DNA of 5,505 nt, taken from positions 1 to 5,505 of the forward strand of contig JAJYSO010000142.1 in NCBI GenBank assembly GCA_021793535.1. Direction: 5' to 3'. Shown here in pieces: positions 1 through 5,505 of the stretch. The position numbers and the translations under genes are program-made. The first letter of the stretch is position 1, and the number at the start of each line of letters is the position of its first letter. The stretch comes from Bacteroidota bacterium. Its GTDB lineage: Bacteria > Bacteroidota > Bacteroidia > Flavobacteriales > Flavobacteriaceae. The notes under the pieces are model-generated. The model was not told the origin of the DNA. It saw only the letters and a program-made list of their open reading frames with translations, and made no database searches.

Positions 1-139
1 CGATCTACAAATGGATGCAGAAGGATTTGGAAGCTGTACCAATACAGGTGCCTGTGAAGTGGTTTGTCCTAAGGGTATCAAATTGACCAATATTGCCACG
101 ATGAATCGTGAGTATGCTAAGGCTGTCTCCAAAGGATAG
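1..139 (+). CDS. sdhB: Succinate dehydrogenase/fumarate reductase iron-sulfur subunit, C-terminal end (partial)
   Basis: Only the last 45 codons are present, read from base 2 to the TAG at 137-139. The peptide holds the C-terminal cysteine cluster CTNTGACEVVCPKGI, with cysteines spaced C-x5-C-x3-C-P, followed by an NREY segment near the end. This is the pattern of the ferredoxin-like C-terminal domain of SdhB/FrdB, which ligates iron-sulfur clusters that pass electrons between the flavoprotein subunit and the membrane quinone site. The TNTGACE variant is typical of the Bacteroidota enzyme (established family knowledge). The rest of the gene, and presumably the flavoprotein and cytochrome subunits, lie left of the window. 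The gene ends 50 bp before the stop of a converging gene, with a terminator hairpin between them. Whether the enzyme runs as a dehydrogenase or a fumarate reductase cannot be told from this fragment. Confidence 0.93.
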   Translation, partial: DLQMDAEGFGSCTNTGACEVVCPKGIKLTNIATMNREYAKAVSKG

Positions 140-168
140 TGCGGTAGGCTTTACATGCATTTAAATAT

Positions 169-209
169 AAAAAGGCAGTCTTTGAAACTTTATGACAAGG
201 CTGCTTTTT
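169..209. terminator. Bidirectional rho-independent terminator between sdhB and the hydrolase gene
   Basis: The left arm at 169-182 (AAAAAGGCAGTCTT) pairs with the right arm at 197-209 (AAGGCTGCTTTTT), giving 13 pairs with one G bulge and one G-T wobble around a 14-base loop. The right arm ends in TTTTT on the + strand, and the left arm gives TTTTT on the - strand, so the structure can end transcription from both sides. It begins 30 bp after the sdhB stop. The stop codon of the - strand hydrolase (190-192) lies in the loop, and the right arm is made from that gene's last codons. Termination itself is inferred; the pairing is directly visible. Confidence 0.72.
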
Positions 210-738
210 CTTTGAGTAGGTCCGAAACAATCTGACGTTGTGCCTCTTTATGCCTATAGAATTCATGGCTTCCTTCGATGATCCTTGGGATTACTTCCAA
301 AGCACTATACCATTGTTGAGTGGGTTTAAAGGGGTCATTTTCTCCAAAGTAAAGTGATAGAGGGCTGCTGGGTTTGGAATGTTCATAGCGCAGGCGTGTG
401 GCTGAAATGGCAAACAAGGCCTTGTGCGACATCCCCAATTGAACGGCTTTCCAAGCGATAGTACCTCCAATACTGAATCCCACAATAAAAGGAAGATGGT
501 GTTTGTGCTTTCTTAAGTTGTCCACAGCTTTACCAATACCGCCATTAATGAATGCTTGATGACGTTTTTCTTTGCTGGTAATATTAGGCTCTATTTCAGC
601 TAATTTGCAAGTATCATACACCGAGATTTCAAATTCATTTTTTAATGCTTTTACATAAAGCGGAATCCATGAATTGTTATAGAGCCCATGGAGGTCAGAA
701 AGTATGAGGAGTTCTGGATTTCTCGTTTTTTTATTCAA
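190..738 (-). CDS. Small alpha/beta-hydrolase, substrate unknown
   Basis: A 182-residue cytoplasmic protein with no signal peptide or membrane segment. The strongest signature is the nucleophile elbow GFSIGG at residues 87-92, with S89 as the predicted nucleophile. Downstream, FGENDPF (131-137) supplies D135 as the likely acid, and GSHEFY (156-161) supplies H158 as the likely base; order and spacing fit a serine-hydrolase triad. The N-terminus has SDLHG (14-18) after the first beta strand. At 182 residues it is near the minimum for the fold and has little room for a cap domain. The start is TTG at 736-738: no in-frame ATG occurs in the roughly 80 bp upstream, and the first internal Met (M103) would remove the nucleophile. 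It lies 68 bp downstream of the NamZ-like gene on the same strand with no -7 box in the gap, so cotranscription is likely. The substrate (ester, thioester or peptide) cannot be read from the sequence. Confidence 0.82.
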   Translation of the reverse strand: MNKKTRNPELLILSDLHGLYNNSWIPLYVKALKNEFEISVYDTCKLAEIEPNITSKEKRHQAFINGGIGKAVDNLRKHKHHLPFIVGFSIGGTIAWKAVQLGMSHKALFAISATRLRYEHSKPSSPLSLYFGENDPFKPTQQWYSALEVIPRIIEGSHEFYRHKEAQRQIVSDLLKEKAALS

Positions 739-806
739 GGGAGTGTATATTTTTAACGGTAGGGGTCGAAGGGGTATGTACGGTAATGCTATGGAGTATA
801 TGAGGG

Positions 807-2024
807 TTAATAAAGTAGATAAGCCTGTCTTTTTTCATCATACTTCTTAAGCCCCGCCTTCCATGTTTCCCGAATCTGATCACTGTTCATTCCTTTTTCA
901 ATTTGTTTGCGCAAAGTAGTTGTTCCGGCCAATTTTTCGAAGAAGTTATTAAAGAAATGTTGGGGGTCGTCCGTATGTTGGTAAGCCTCAATCAACCAAT
1001 CCAAATTGATATGATCAAGGGTTTCCGTTTGTCGTAAATCTCTCCCATAACAGACTTCGTTTTCGTGTTTGGGGTGTGTAGCTCCAGCATTAGGTTTGGG
1101 AGTATATTGAAAATCAAAATAGTCTTTACGCAGAGAAGGTGCACCAAATGCTTGAAACTGAAAAGAGGTACCTCGTCCTGCATTGACAACCGTGCCCTCA
1201 AAAAAGCAAAGGCTTGGATAGAGGTTGATTGCACGGTCGTTAGGTAGGTTTGGAGAGGGGTTAATGGGAAGAGAGTAGGGCTTATTTTTATTGTAATTTT
1301 TAACTGGAATAATGGTCAGCGCGCATTGTACACCATTTTTCAGCCATTTTTCTCCATTGATCATCTGCGCATATTCTCCCATAGTCATTCCATGAACTAC
1401 CGGTACTGGATGCATCCCCACAAAGCTGCGGTGTTCTTTTTCAAGAATAGGACCATCGATATAACTCCCATTGGGATTGGGCCGATCCAATAGTAAAAGG
1501 GGGATTTTGTGTTCTGCTGCAGCTTCCATCACGTAATGTAGAGTGGACAAATAAGTATAGAAGCGCAACCCTACATCCTGGATGTCAAAAATTAAAATAT
1601 CTAGTCCCTCGAGATCTTTTGCAGTAGGTTTATAATGATTGCCATATAAGGAGATGATGGGAATCCCTGTTTTTTCATCAAGCTGATCGTTTACTGATTC
1701 TCCTGCGGAGGCTGTTCCTCTGAACCCATGTTCAGGCGAAAAAACGCGTTGAATGTCTACTCCCAAATTAAGCAAAGAATCCACCAAATGCGTATACTGG
1801 TTTTCATGAAAGATTACAGAGGTTTGGTTCCCAATAATACCCACTTTTTTGTTTTTCAAGAGCGGGAGGTAAGCTTCTGTTTGATTTGCTCCCACCACAA
1901 TAGAGTCCAGTGGATGCTCTTTCCCCATAGAAACCCTTTTATTTGAATTTTTTGAATGGCCCGAACAAGAAATAAGGAGGGCAAGAAAGATAAAAACTGT
2001 ATTTTTGAAAAATCGGTAAAACAT
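807..2024 (-). CDS. namZ: Lipoprotein of the DUF1343 family, NamZ-type exo-beta-N-acetylmuramidase (GH171)
   Basis: A 405-residue protein of the usual family length. Residues 1-20 form a lipoprotein signal peptide: basic start (R4, K7), hydrophobic core, then lipobox LISC with C20 as the lipidated cysteine. The mature part carries the DUF1343 signatures in order: GNQTS (65-69), FSPEHGFRG (95-103), DIQDVGLRFYTY (147-158), LDRPNPN (179-185), PSPNLP (256-261), YPSLCFFEGT (269-278) and GRGTSFQFQ (283-291). Characterised members of this family (NamZ) remove terminal MurNAc from the non-reducing end of peptidoglycan fragments, feeding cell-wall recycling; assignment of that reaction here is by family. 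Acidic residues in conserved motifs, such as E98, are candidate catalytic groups. The protein is predicted to be membrane-anchored facing the periplasm. The ATG at 2022-2024 is supported by the signal peptide; no Shine-Dalgarno is visible. Its start is 6 bp from a divergent permease gene, and it is probably cotranscribed with the downstream hydrolase. Confidence 0.9.
   Translation of the reverse strand: MFYRFFKNTVFIFLALLISCSGHSKNSNKRVSMGKEHPLDSIVVGANQTEAYLPLLKNKKVGIIGNQTSVIFHENQYTHLVDSLLNLGVDIQRVFSPEHGFRGTASAGESVNDQLDEKTGIPIISLYGNHYKPTAKDLEGLDILIFDIQDVGLRFYTYLSTLHYVMEAAAEHKIPLLLLDRPNPNGSYIDGPILEKEHRSFVGMHPVPVVHGMTMGEYAQMINGEKWLKNGVQCALTIIPVKNYNKNKPYSLPINPSPNLPNDRAINLYPSLCFFEGTVVNAGRGTSFQFQAFGAPSLRKDYFDFQYTPKPNAGATHPKHENEVCYGRDLRQTETLDHINLDWLIEAYQHTDDPQHFFNNFFEKLAGTTTLRKQIEKGMNSDQIRETWKAGLKKYDEKRQAYLLY
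2000..2007 (+). promoter_or_regulatory. Candidate Bacteroidota -7 promoter element for the permease gene
   Basis: TATTTTTG is an exact match to the Bacteroidota sigma-ABfr -7 consensus TAnnTTTG. It ends 23 bases before the TTG start of the permease at 2031, which would leave a short leader. No clear TTTG/TTG -33 element is seen at the expected distance. The box lies inside the coding sequence for the signal peptide of the divergent NamZ-like gene (codons 6-9 on the other strand). It is the only good candidate because just 6 bp lie between the two genes. Confidence 0.5.
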
Positions 2025-2030
2025 ATTTAG

Positions 2031-3272
2031 TTGAATTTTGAACTTTTAATAGCAAAGCGGCTGATCGGCTCTAGGGGCTATAAAAATAATATTTCTGCTC
2101 CAATAATAAAAATAGCAATTACAGCTATTGCTATTGGGGTGATCATGATGTTGGTTTCTGTGGCCACAGGTATCGGGCTGAAACAAAAGATAAGGGAGAA
2201 AATAGAGGCTTTCAACGGCCATATTATCATTGGAAATTTGGACAATATCAGTGCGGATGTTACCGATCACCCTATTGCTTTACCACAAGATTTTTATCCG
2301 GATTTTAAGGCAGTGCCAGAGGTCAGTCATATTCAAGCAGTAGCTTCTAAATATGGAGTCATTCGGACCGAAACAGATTTTGAAGCTGCTGTGGTAAAGG
2401 GCGTGGGGCCGGATTACGAATGGAAATATTTTAAGGATTTTTTGGTTGAAGGGCGATTACCAGATTACGGTGATTCAAAAGAATACAGTACAGAAATCTT
2501 ACTTTCTCAGTATATGGCTAATCGGCTCGGATTTAAAATAGGAGATAAGGTGATCGTTTACTTTATGAATTCAGATAAGCAAAATCGTACGCGATTGGTA
2601 GCTTTTGATATTGTGGGAATTTTCAATTCTGGTTTCCGCGAGTTTGACAAGACCTATCTCATTGCAGATCTTACGCAAATTCAGCGTTTGAATAAGTGGG
2701 ATAAAAATGAGGTCGGCGGATTTGAGGTGTTTGTCAATGATTTTGATGATATTGATAAACTGGGGGGCGAGGTATATCAACACCTTGATTATCATTTGGA
2801 TTCCAGAACGATTAAGCAGAAATTCCCTTCGATTTTCAGATGGCTTTCCATATTTGATTTTAATATTGCTCTTATTATCGGGATTATGATCGTCGTCGCC
2901 GGAATCAATATGATTACGGCTTTGCTGGTACTCATTTTGGAGCGAACACAAATGATTGGGATGTTAAAGGTATTGGGGTGTTCGAACTGGAGTGTTCAGA
3001 AAATATTCTTGTACAATGCTACGTATTTGGTGGGCAAGGGACTGTTTTGGGGCAATATGATCGGCGTGAGTATTTTGTTGATTCAAAAATACTTTAAGCT
3101 GATTCCCTTGAATCCTGACACGTATTATGTAACAGAGGCCCCGATCTACTTGAGCTTGAGTTACTTTGTCTTTATCAGCTTGGGTACCTTGATTCTCTGT
3201 GTGTTGATGCTGCTGCTCCCTTCTTACATCATTACCAAAATTACGCCGGTAAAGGCCTTGCGATTCGAATAG
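2031..3272 (+). CDS. FtsX/LolC-E family ABC transporter permease
   Basis: A 413-residue inner-membrane protein with the four-helix MacB/FtsX layout. TM1 is at about 24-49, a large extracytoplasmic domain (MacB_PCD-like) runs about 50-270, and TM2 (276-303), TM3 (326-351) and TM4 (376-400) form the C-terminal FtsX domain. After TM2 comes LERTQMIGMLKVLG (303-316), the cytoplasmic segment that contacts the ATPase in this family. YYVTEAPI (365-372) and the end ITKITPVKALRFE are typical of LolC/LolE relatives, which release lipoproteins from the inner membrane for transport to the outer membrane. Exact cargo here is inferred. No LolD-like ATPase is in the window, so the partner is encoded elsewhere. 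The start is TTG at 2031-2033, immediately preceded by in-frame TAG; the MNFE...IAKRL beginning fits the family, and the next in-frame Met lies inside TM1. The gene is divergent from the NamZ-like gene (6 bp) and convergent with yigZ (43 bp). Confidence 0.9.
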   Translation: MNFELLIAKRLIGSRGYKNNISAPIIKIAITAIAIGVIMMLVSVATGIGLKQKIREKIEAFNGHIIIGNLDNISADVTDHPIALPQDFYPDFKAVPEVSHIQAVASKYGVIRTETDFEAAVVKGVGPDYEWKYFKDFLVEGRLPDYGDSKEYSTEILLSQYMANRLGFKIGDKVIVYFMNSDKQNRTRLVAFDIVGIFNSGFREFDKTYLIADLTQIQRLNKWDKNEVGGFEVFVNDFDDIDKLGGEVYQHLDYHLDSRTIKQKFPSIFRWLSIFDFNIALIIGIMIVVAGINMITALLVLILERTQMIGMLKVLGCSNWSVQKIFLYNATYLVGKGLFWGNMIGVSILLIQKYFKLIPLNPDTYYVTEAPIYLSLSYFVFISLGTLILCVLMLLLPSYIITKITPVKALRFE

Positions 3273-3315
3273 AAGTAGGTCGGAATGAAAAAAGAATGGC
3301 GGAATTTGAATCCTC

Positions 3316-3924
3316 TTACTCAACGGGTTCTATCTTTACGGGATATAATGCTTTGAAGAGCTTGACTATACGTACGGCGTCCCGTTTGCGAACACGAATA
3401 AAAATCTGGCAGTCCAGTTCCAAGATTTGATTAAACATATGCAGGTTCTCTCTGTTGATGATCTCCATGACACTGCTCATTTTGGGATAGTCAAATGAAA
3501 TTTTAAAATCGACATCTATCGTTTTTATTTTGATGGCTGAGGCTTCCAAAGCTAATTTTGCAGAAGTTTTATAAGCTGTGATCAGTCCGCCCACTCCCAG
3601 TTTTATTCCCCCGAAATAACGCACAGAAGCCACTAGTATATTGGTCAGTCCAAAAGCTTGAATTTGGCCGTAAATGGGCTTGCCAGCAGAATTGGTGGGC
3701 TCCCCATCGTCGTTAACTCTATAGCGTAGGTCGGTTGTTCCCAATTGCCAAGCATAACAACAGTGTCGGGCTTTGTGATGTTGCTCTTTAAGCTGCTCTA
3801 AGGCCGCTTCAATTTCTTTTTCATTTTTTACAGGAAGGGCATACCCGTAGAACTTGCTGCCTTTATCCTTATATAGGCTTTCCCTTCCGGGCTCATCAAT
3901 CGTTTTATAGGTGTCCGTGGTCAA
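3316..3924 (-). CDS. yigZ: YigZ/IMPACT family protein (UPF0029 plus DUF1949)
   Basis: A 202-residue soluble protein of normal length for the family. The N-terminal IMPACT/UPF0029 domain spans about 18-125 and shows KGSKFYGYA (21-29), HKARHCCYAW (50-59), NDDGEPTNSAGKP (71-83) and VRYFGGIKLGVGGL (101-114), the most conserved family blocks. The C-terminal ferredoxin-like DUF1949 domain covers about 138-195. Bacterial YigZ has a known structure but no settled role; links to RNA, translation or GCN-like regulation are extrapolated from eukaryotic IMPACT. The start is TTG at 3922-3924, the codon directly after the in-frame TAA of the upstream e(P4)-like gene, so no earlier start is possible. The sequence TTDTYKTI that follows looks like a normal family N-terminus. 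Expression is probably translationally coupled to, or cotranscribed with, the upstream lipoprotein phosphatase gene. It ends 43 bp from the converging permease stop. Confidence 0.92.
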   Translation of the reverse strand: MTTDTYKTIDEPGRESLYKDKGSKFYGYALPVKNEKEIEAALEQLKEQHHKARHCCYAWQLGTTDLRYRVNDDGEPTNSAGKPIYGQIQAFGLTNILVASVRYFGGIKLGVGGLITAYKTSAKLALEASAIKIKTIDVDFKISFDYPKMSSVMEIINRENLHMFNQILELDCQIFIRVRKRDAVRIVKLFKALYPVKIEPVE

Positions 3925-4761
3925 TTAATGATAGGATTTTAATTGGGCGCGCCGAAGGGAATCTTTCTCTTTAGCTGTCCAGTTGTATTTCCCTTTAAAG
4001 ATGCCTTTGGTTTCCCAATCTCCGTATATGGGATTGGGTAAAACGATAAAGCGATTACCAAACTCCGATTCTAAGTCATCTGCAGCAGCATTGCGCTTTT
4101 TGGTGGAGGGGACCTCGAAGCGGTGAGAGAAGTCCGAGAGATTATCACCTAAATAAAGTAACACATCATGGGTTGCATTTACTTGTTCAAATCGTTCTTT
4201 TTTAGAACTTTGATCTCCCCGAAAAAGTAGGTGAGCTTTATCCGCGTAGGGGAATCCCAAGGTTTTCATGTTCTGGATGGTGGCTTCTTCGGCGGAGGTG
4301 ACGCGGTTGGACACGTAAAAGATTTCAACACCCTTGGCTTTAGCATAATTGAGAAATTTGGCGGCCCCGGGAACTTCGGTTGCTTTTTCCTGATGGACCC
4401 ATTGTGCCCATTCCTCTTCGGAAAACTCTTGATTTTCTTCAATGTTTTTTACGCTTGATGGAGTATTGTCCATGACCGTTTCATCAATATCGGTAATGAT
4501 AGCGGCCTTTTTCCCCTTCCCATCCTTCTCTTTTAAAAATTGATCCAAACGCAATTGTGCGATGTTAAAGGCTTGGTAGCTTAAAGCTCTGTATTCTGCG
4601 GCGTTTTGTTGCCACAAAACAGCTTGAATCGTGTGATCTGACAATTTCAACGGAGGCAGCACATTGCCATTTTCGTGCATTGTGGATTGGGGAGTAGTGC
4701 AACCGGTAAACAGGAGACACGAAAGAACAAAGGATAAGAAGAGAGTATGGGTGTATTTCAT
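3925..4761 (-). CDS. Lipoprotein 5'-nucleotidase/acid phosphatase, e(P4) family (HAD class C type)
   Basis: A 278-residue predicted lipoprotein phosphatase. Residues 1-21 form the signal peptide (MKYTH, hydrophobic core, LLFTGC, C21 lipidated; the C15 in VLSC is a less likely alternative). HAD motif I is DIDET (91-95), with D91 as nucleophile and D93 as acid/base. Motif II is in YVSNR (149-153), the SSKKER segment (185-190) supplies the motif III lysine (K187), and motif IV is LGDNLSDF (204-211) with metal-binding D206 and D210. In Haemophilus, e(P4) dephosphorylates NMN and other nucleotides at the cell surface as part of NAD precursor uptake; here the substrate is inferred from the family. 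The frame stays open upstream to an ATG at 4828-4830, but that adds 23 residues ahead of an otherwise complete signal peptide, so the start at 4759-4761 is chosen. It is the first gene of a pair with yigZ, with no intervening base. Confidence 0.9.
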   Translation of the reverse strand: MKYTHTLFLSFVLSCLLFTGCTTPQSTMHENGNVLPPLKLSDHTIQAVLWQQNAAEYRALSYQAFNIAQLRLDQFLKEKDGKGKKAAIITDIDETVMDNTPSSVKNIEENQEFSEEEWAQWVHQEKATEVPGAAKFLNYAKAKGVEIFYVSNRVTSAEEATIQNMKTLGFPYADKAHLLFRGDQSSKKERFEQVNATHDVLLYLGDNLSDFSHRFEVPSTKKRNAAADDLESEFGNRFIVLPNPIYGDWETKGIFKGKYNWTAKEKDSLRRAQLKSYH

Positions 4762-4852
4762 GGAGCGATAGGAATGTATTTCTCGGCGATAAAAATAAGG
4801 AAAGAAAGGCAAAGTACTTAGCATAAGCAATGCAAAAATCCCGGGGAATGCG

Positions 4853-4860
4853 TACTTTTG
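4853..4860 (+). promoter_or_regulatory. Candidate Bacteroidota -7 promoter element for rpe
   Basis: TACTTTTG exactly matches the Bacteroidota -7 consensus TAnnTTTG, and is followed by CGAAAA as is common in this phylum. It ends 17 bases before the rpe ATG at 4878, implying a very short leader. No good -33 TTTG is present 17-23 bases upstream, so the match rests on the -7 box and its position. Confidence 0.6.
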
Positions 4861-4877
4861 CGAAAAGCGATATAGAA

Positions 4878-5505
4878 ATGAGCAAATTAATTGCCCCTTC
4901 CCTTTTAGCAGCTGATTTTGGAAATTTGCAACGTGATATTGAAATTGTCAATGCCAGTGCTGCGGATTGGTTCCATTTGGATATTATGGACGGTGTTTTC
5001 GTGCCCAATATCTCTTATGGGATGCCGGTCGTTCAGACCATTAAAAAATACGCCCGGAAACCATTGGATATTCATTTGATGATTGTGGATCCGGACCGTT
5101 ATTTGGATACTTTTATCGATTTGGGAGCTGAAATATTGACGGTGCATTACGAGGCGTGTACGCATTTGCACCGTACCCTGCAAGCCATAAAGAAAAAAGG
5201 AGTAAAGACTGGTGTGGCGATAAATCCGCATACAAATGTGATTCTATTGGAGGATGTGATTCGAGATATCGATGTGGTTTTGCTCATGAGTGTAAACCCA
5301 GGTTTTGGAGGGCAGTCGTTTATTGAAAACACCTATAAGAAAGTGCGTCAGCTAAAGGAGCTGATTTTGGATAATGAAGCCACGACAAAAATTGAGGTGG
5401 ATGGAGGAGTTACCGATCAAAATATTCAACGACTTGCGGATGAAGGAGCAGATATTTTTGTGGCGGGAAGTCATTTCTTTAAATCAGATAATCGCACGAC
5501 GTCTA
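4878..5505 (+). CDS. rpe: Ribulose-phosphate 3-epimerase (partial, C-terminus beyond window)
   Basis: The first 209 residues are present; family members are about 215-225 residues, so only roughly ten are missing. The enzyme interconverts ribulose 5-phosphate and xylulose 5-phosphate in the pentose phosphate pathway, in the cytoplasm. The TIM-barrel signatures are all visible: IAPSLLAADF (5-14), HLDIMDGVFVPN (33-44), DIHLMI (64-69), LLMSVNPGFGGQ (135-146), EVDGGV (173-178) and the phosphate-binding VAGS (195-198). The metal and catalytic residues expected from the family are H33, D35, H66 and D175, with D35 and D175 as the two acid-base groups. The ATG at 4878-4880 is followed directly by the conserved N-terminus, and an exact -7 box lies just upstream; no Shine-Dalgarno is seen. 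It is divergent from the e(P4)-like gene across 116 bp. Confidence 0.97.
   Translation, partial: MSKLIAPSLLAADFGNLQRDIEIVNASAADWFHLDIMDGVFVPNISYGMPVVQTIKKYARKPLDIHLMIVDPDRYLDTFIDLGAEILTVHYEACTHLHRTLQAIKKKGVKTGVAINPHTNVILLEDVIRDIDVVLLMSVNPGFGGQSFIENTYKKVRQLKELILDNEATTKIEVDGGVTDQNIQRLADEGADIFVAGSHFFKSDNRTTS

Noticed and set aside
756..785. Short direct repeats between the hydrolase and NamZ-like genes: ACGGTA at 756-761 and 780-785, AGGGGT at 761-766 and 770-775.
   Set aside because: Six-base units in a 68-bp gap are short and not arranged as a clear operator; no palindromic symmetry or promoter is attached.
3273..3315. A terminator between the converging permease and yigZ genes.
   Set aside because: The region has a short T-run on the - strand, but the flanking GAATG units are direct repeats and the GGATTCAAATTCC element pairs poorly, so no convincing hairpin exists.
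2571..3323. Two open frames of 126 and 119 codons on the - strand opposite the permease.
   Set aside because: Both lie opposite a well-supported membrane protein, and their predicted peptides show no recognisable domain.
4810..4839. A possible - strand promoter for the e(P4)-like gene: TACTTTG at 4810-4816 with TTTTTG at 4833-4838.
   Set aside because: The -7 candidate has one base too few between TA and TTTG, and the spacing of 16 is shorter than the usual range; GATTTTTG at 4833-4840 is another one-mismatch candidate, so no site could be chosen.
4565..5008. A 147-codon open frame on the - strand across the e(P4)/rpe intergenic region and the start of rpe.
   Set aside because: It overlaps two clearly recognised genes and the rpe promoter, and its translation shows no family signature; it is a shadow frame.
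1..5505. Defence system, prophage, insertion sequence, CRISPR or biosynthetic cluster.
   Set aside because: All coding space is taken by recognisable housekeeping or envelope genes of normal length; there are no repeats arrays, transposase, integrase or composition shift.

Overview
This window carries six protein genes, two of them cut by the window edges. It looks like an ordinary chromosomal segment of a member of the Bacteroidota, most likely a flavobacterium or close relative. The evidence is the Bacteroidota-type succinate dehydrogenase iron-sulfur subunit tail, an FtsX/LolC-E type permease whose ends match the flavobacterial form, absence of Shine-Dalgarno sequences before every start, and two exact copies of the Bacteroidota -7 promoter element (TAnnTTTG) just ahead of genes. 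Base composition is moderately AT-rich by eye and even across the window. There is no mobile element, CRISPR array, tRNA or rRNA gene.

Layout, left to right. The end of sdhB (+, 1-139) converges on a small alpha/beta hydrolase (-, 190-738), and a hairpin with T-runs on both sides (169-209) serves as a terminator for both strands. Upstream of the hydrolase on the same strand is a lipoprotein of the DUF1343/NamZ exo-muramidase family (-, 807-2024); the two probably form an operon. Only 6 bp separate the NamZ start from the start of a divergent FtsX/LolC-E type ABC permease (+, 2031-3272), so the permease promoter has to sit inside the NamZ coding sequence; an exact -7 box is found there. The permease converges on a YigZ/IMPACT-family gene (-, 3316-3924). 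YigZ is the second gene of a pair whose first gene is a lipoprotein HAD phosphatase of the e(P4)/class C acid phosphatase type (-, 3925-4761). The two are in the same frame and separated by nothing except the stop codon TAA. A 116-bp divergent intergenic region then leads to rpe (+, from 4878, cut by the right edge).

The genes are housekeeping or envelope functions and do not form one obvious pathway: TCA cycle/respiration (SdhB), peptidoglycan breakdown and recycling (NamZ), envelope lipoprotein-type transport (permease), periplasmic or surface nucleotide dephosphorylation (e(P4)-like), an uncharacterised ribosome/RNA-related family (YigZ) and the pentose phosphate pathway (Rpe). I found no new multi-gene system. 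The points of interest are compact gene arrangement, three TTG starts among the five visible starts, a promoter embedded in a signal-peptide coding region, and a bidirectional terminator built partly from coding sequence.
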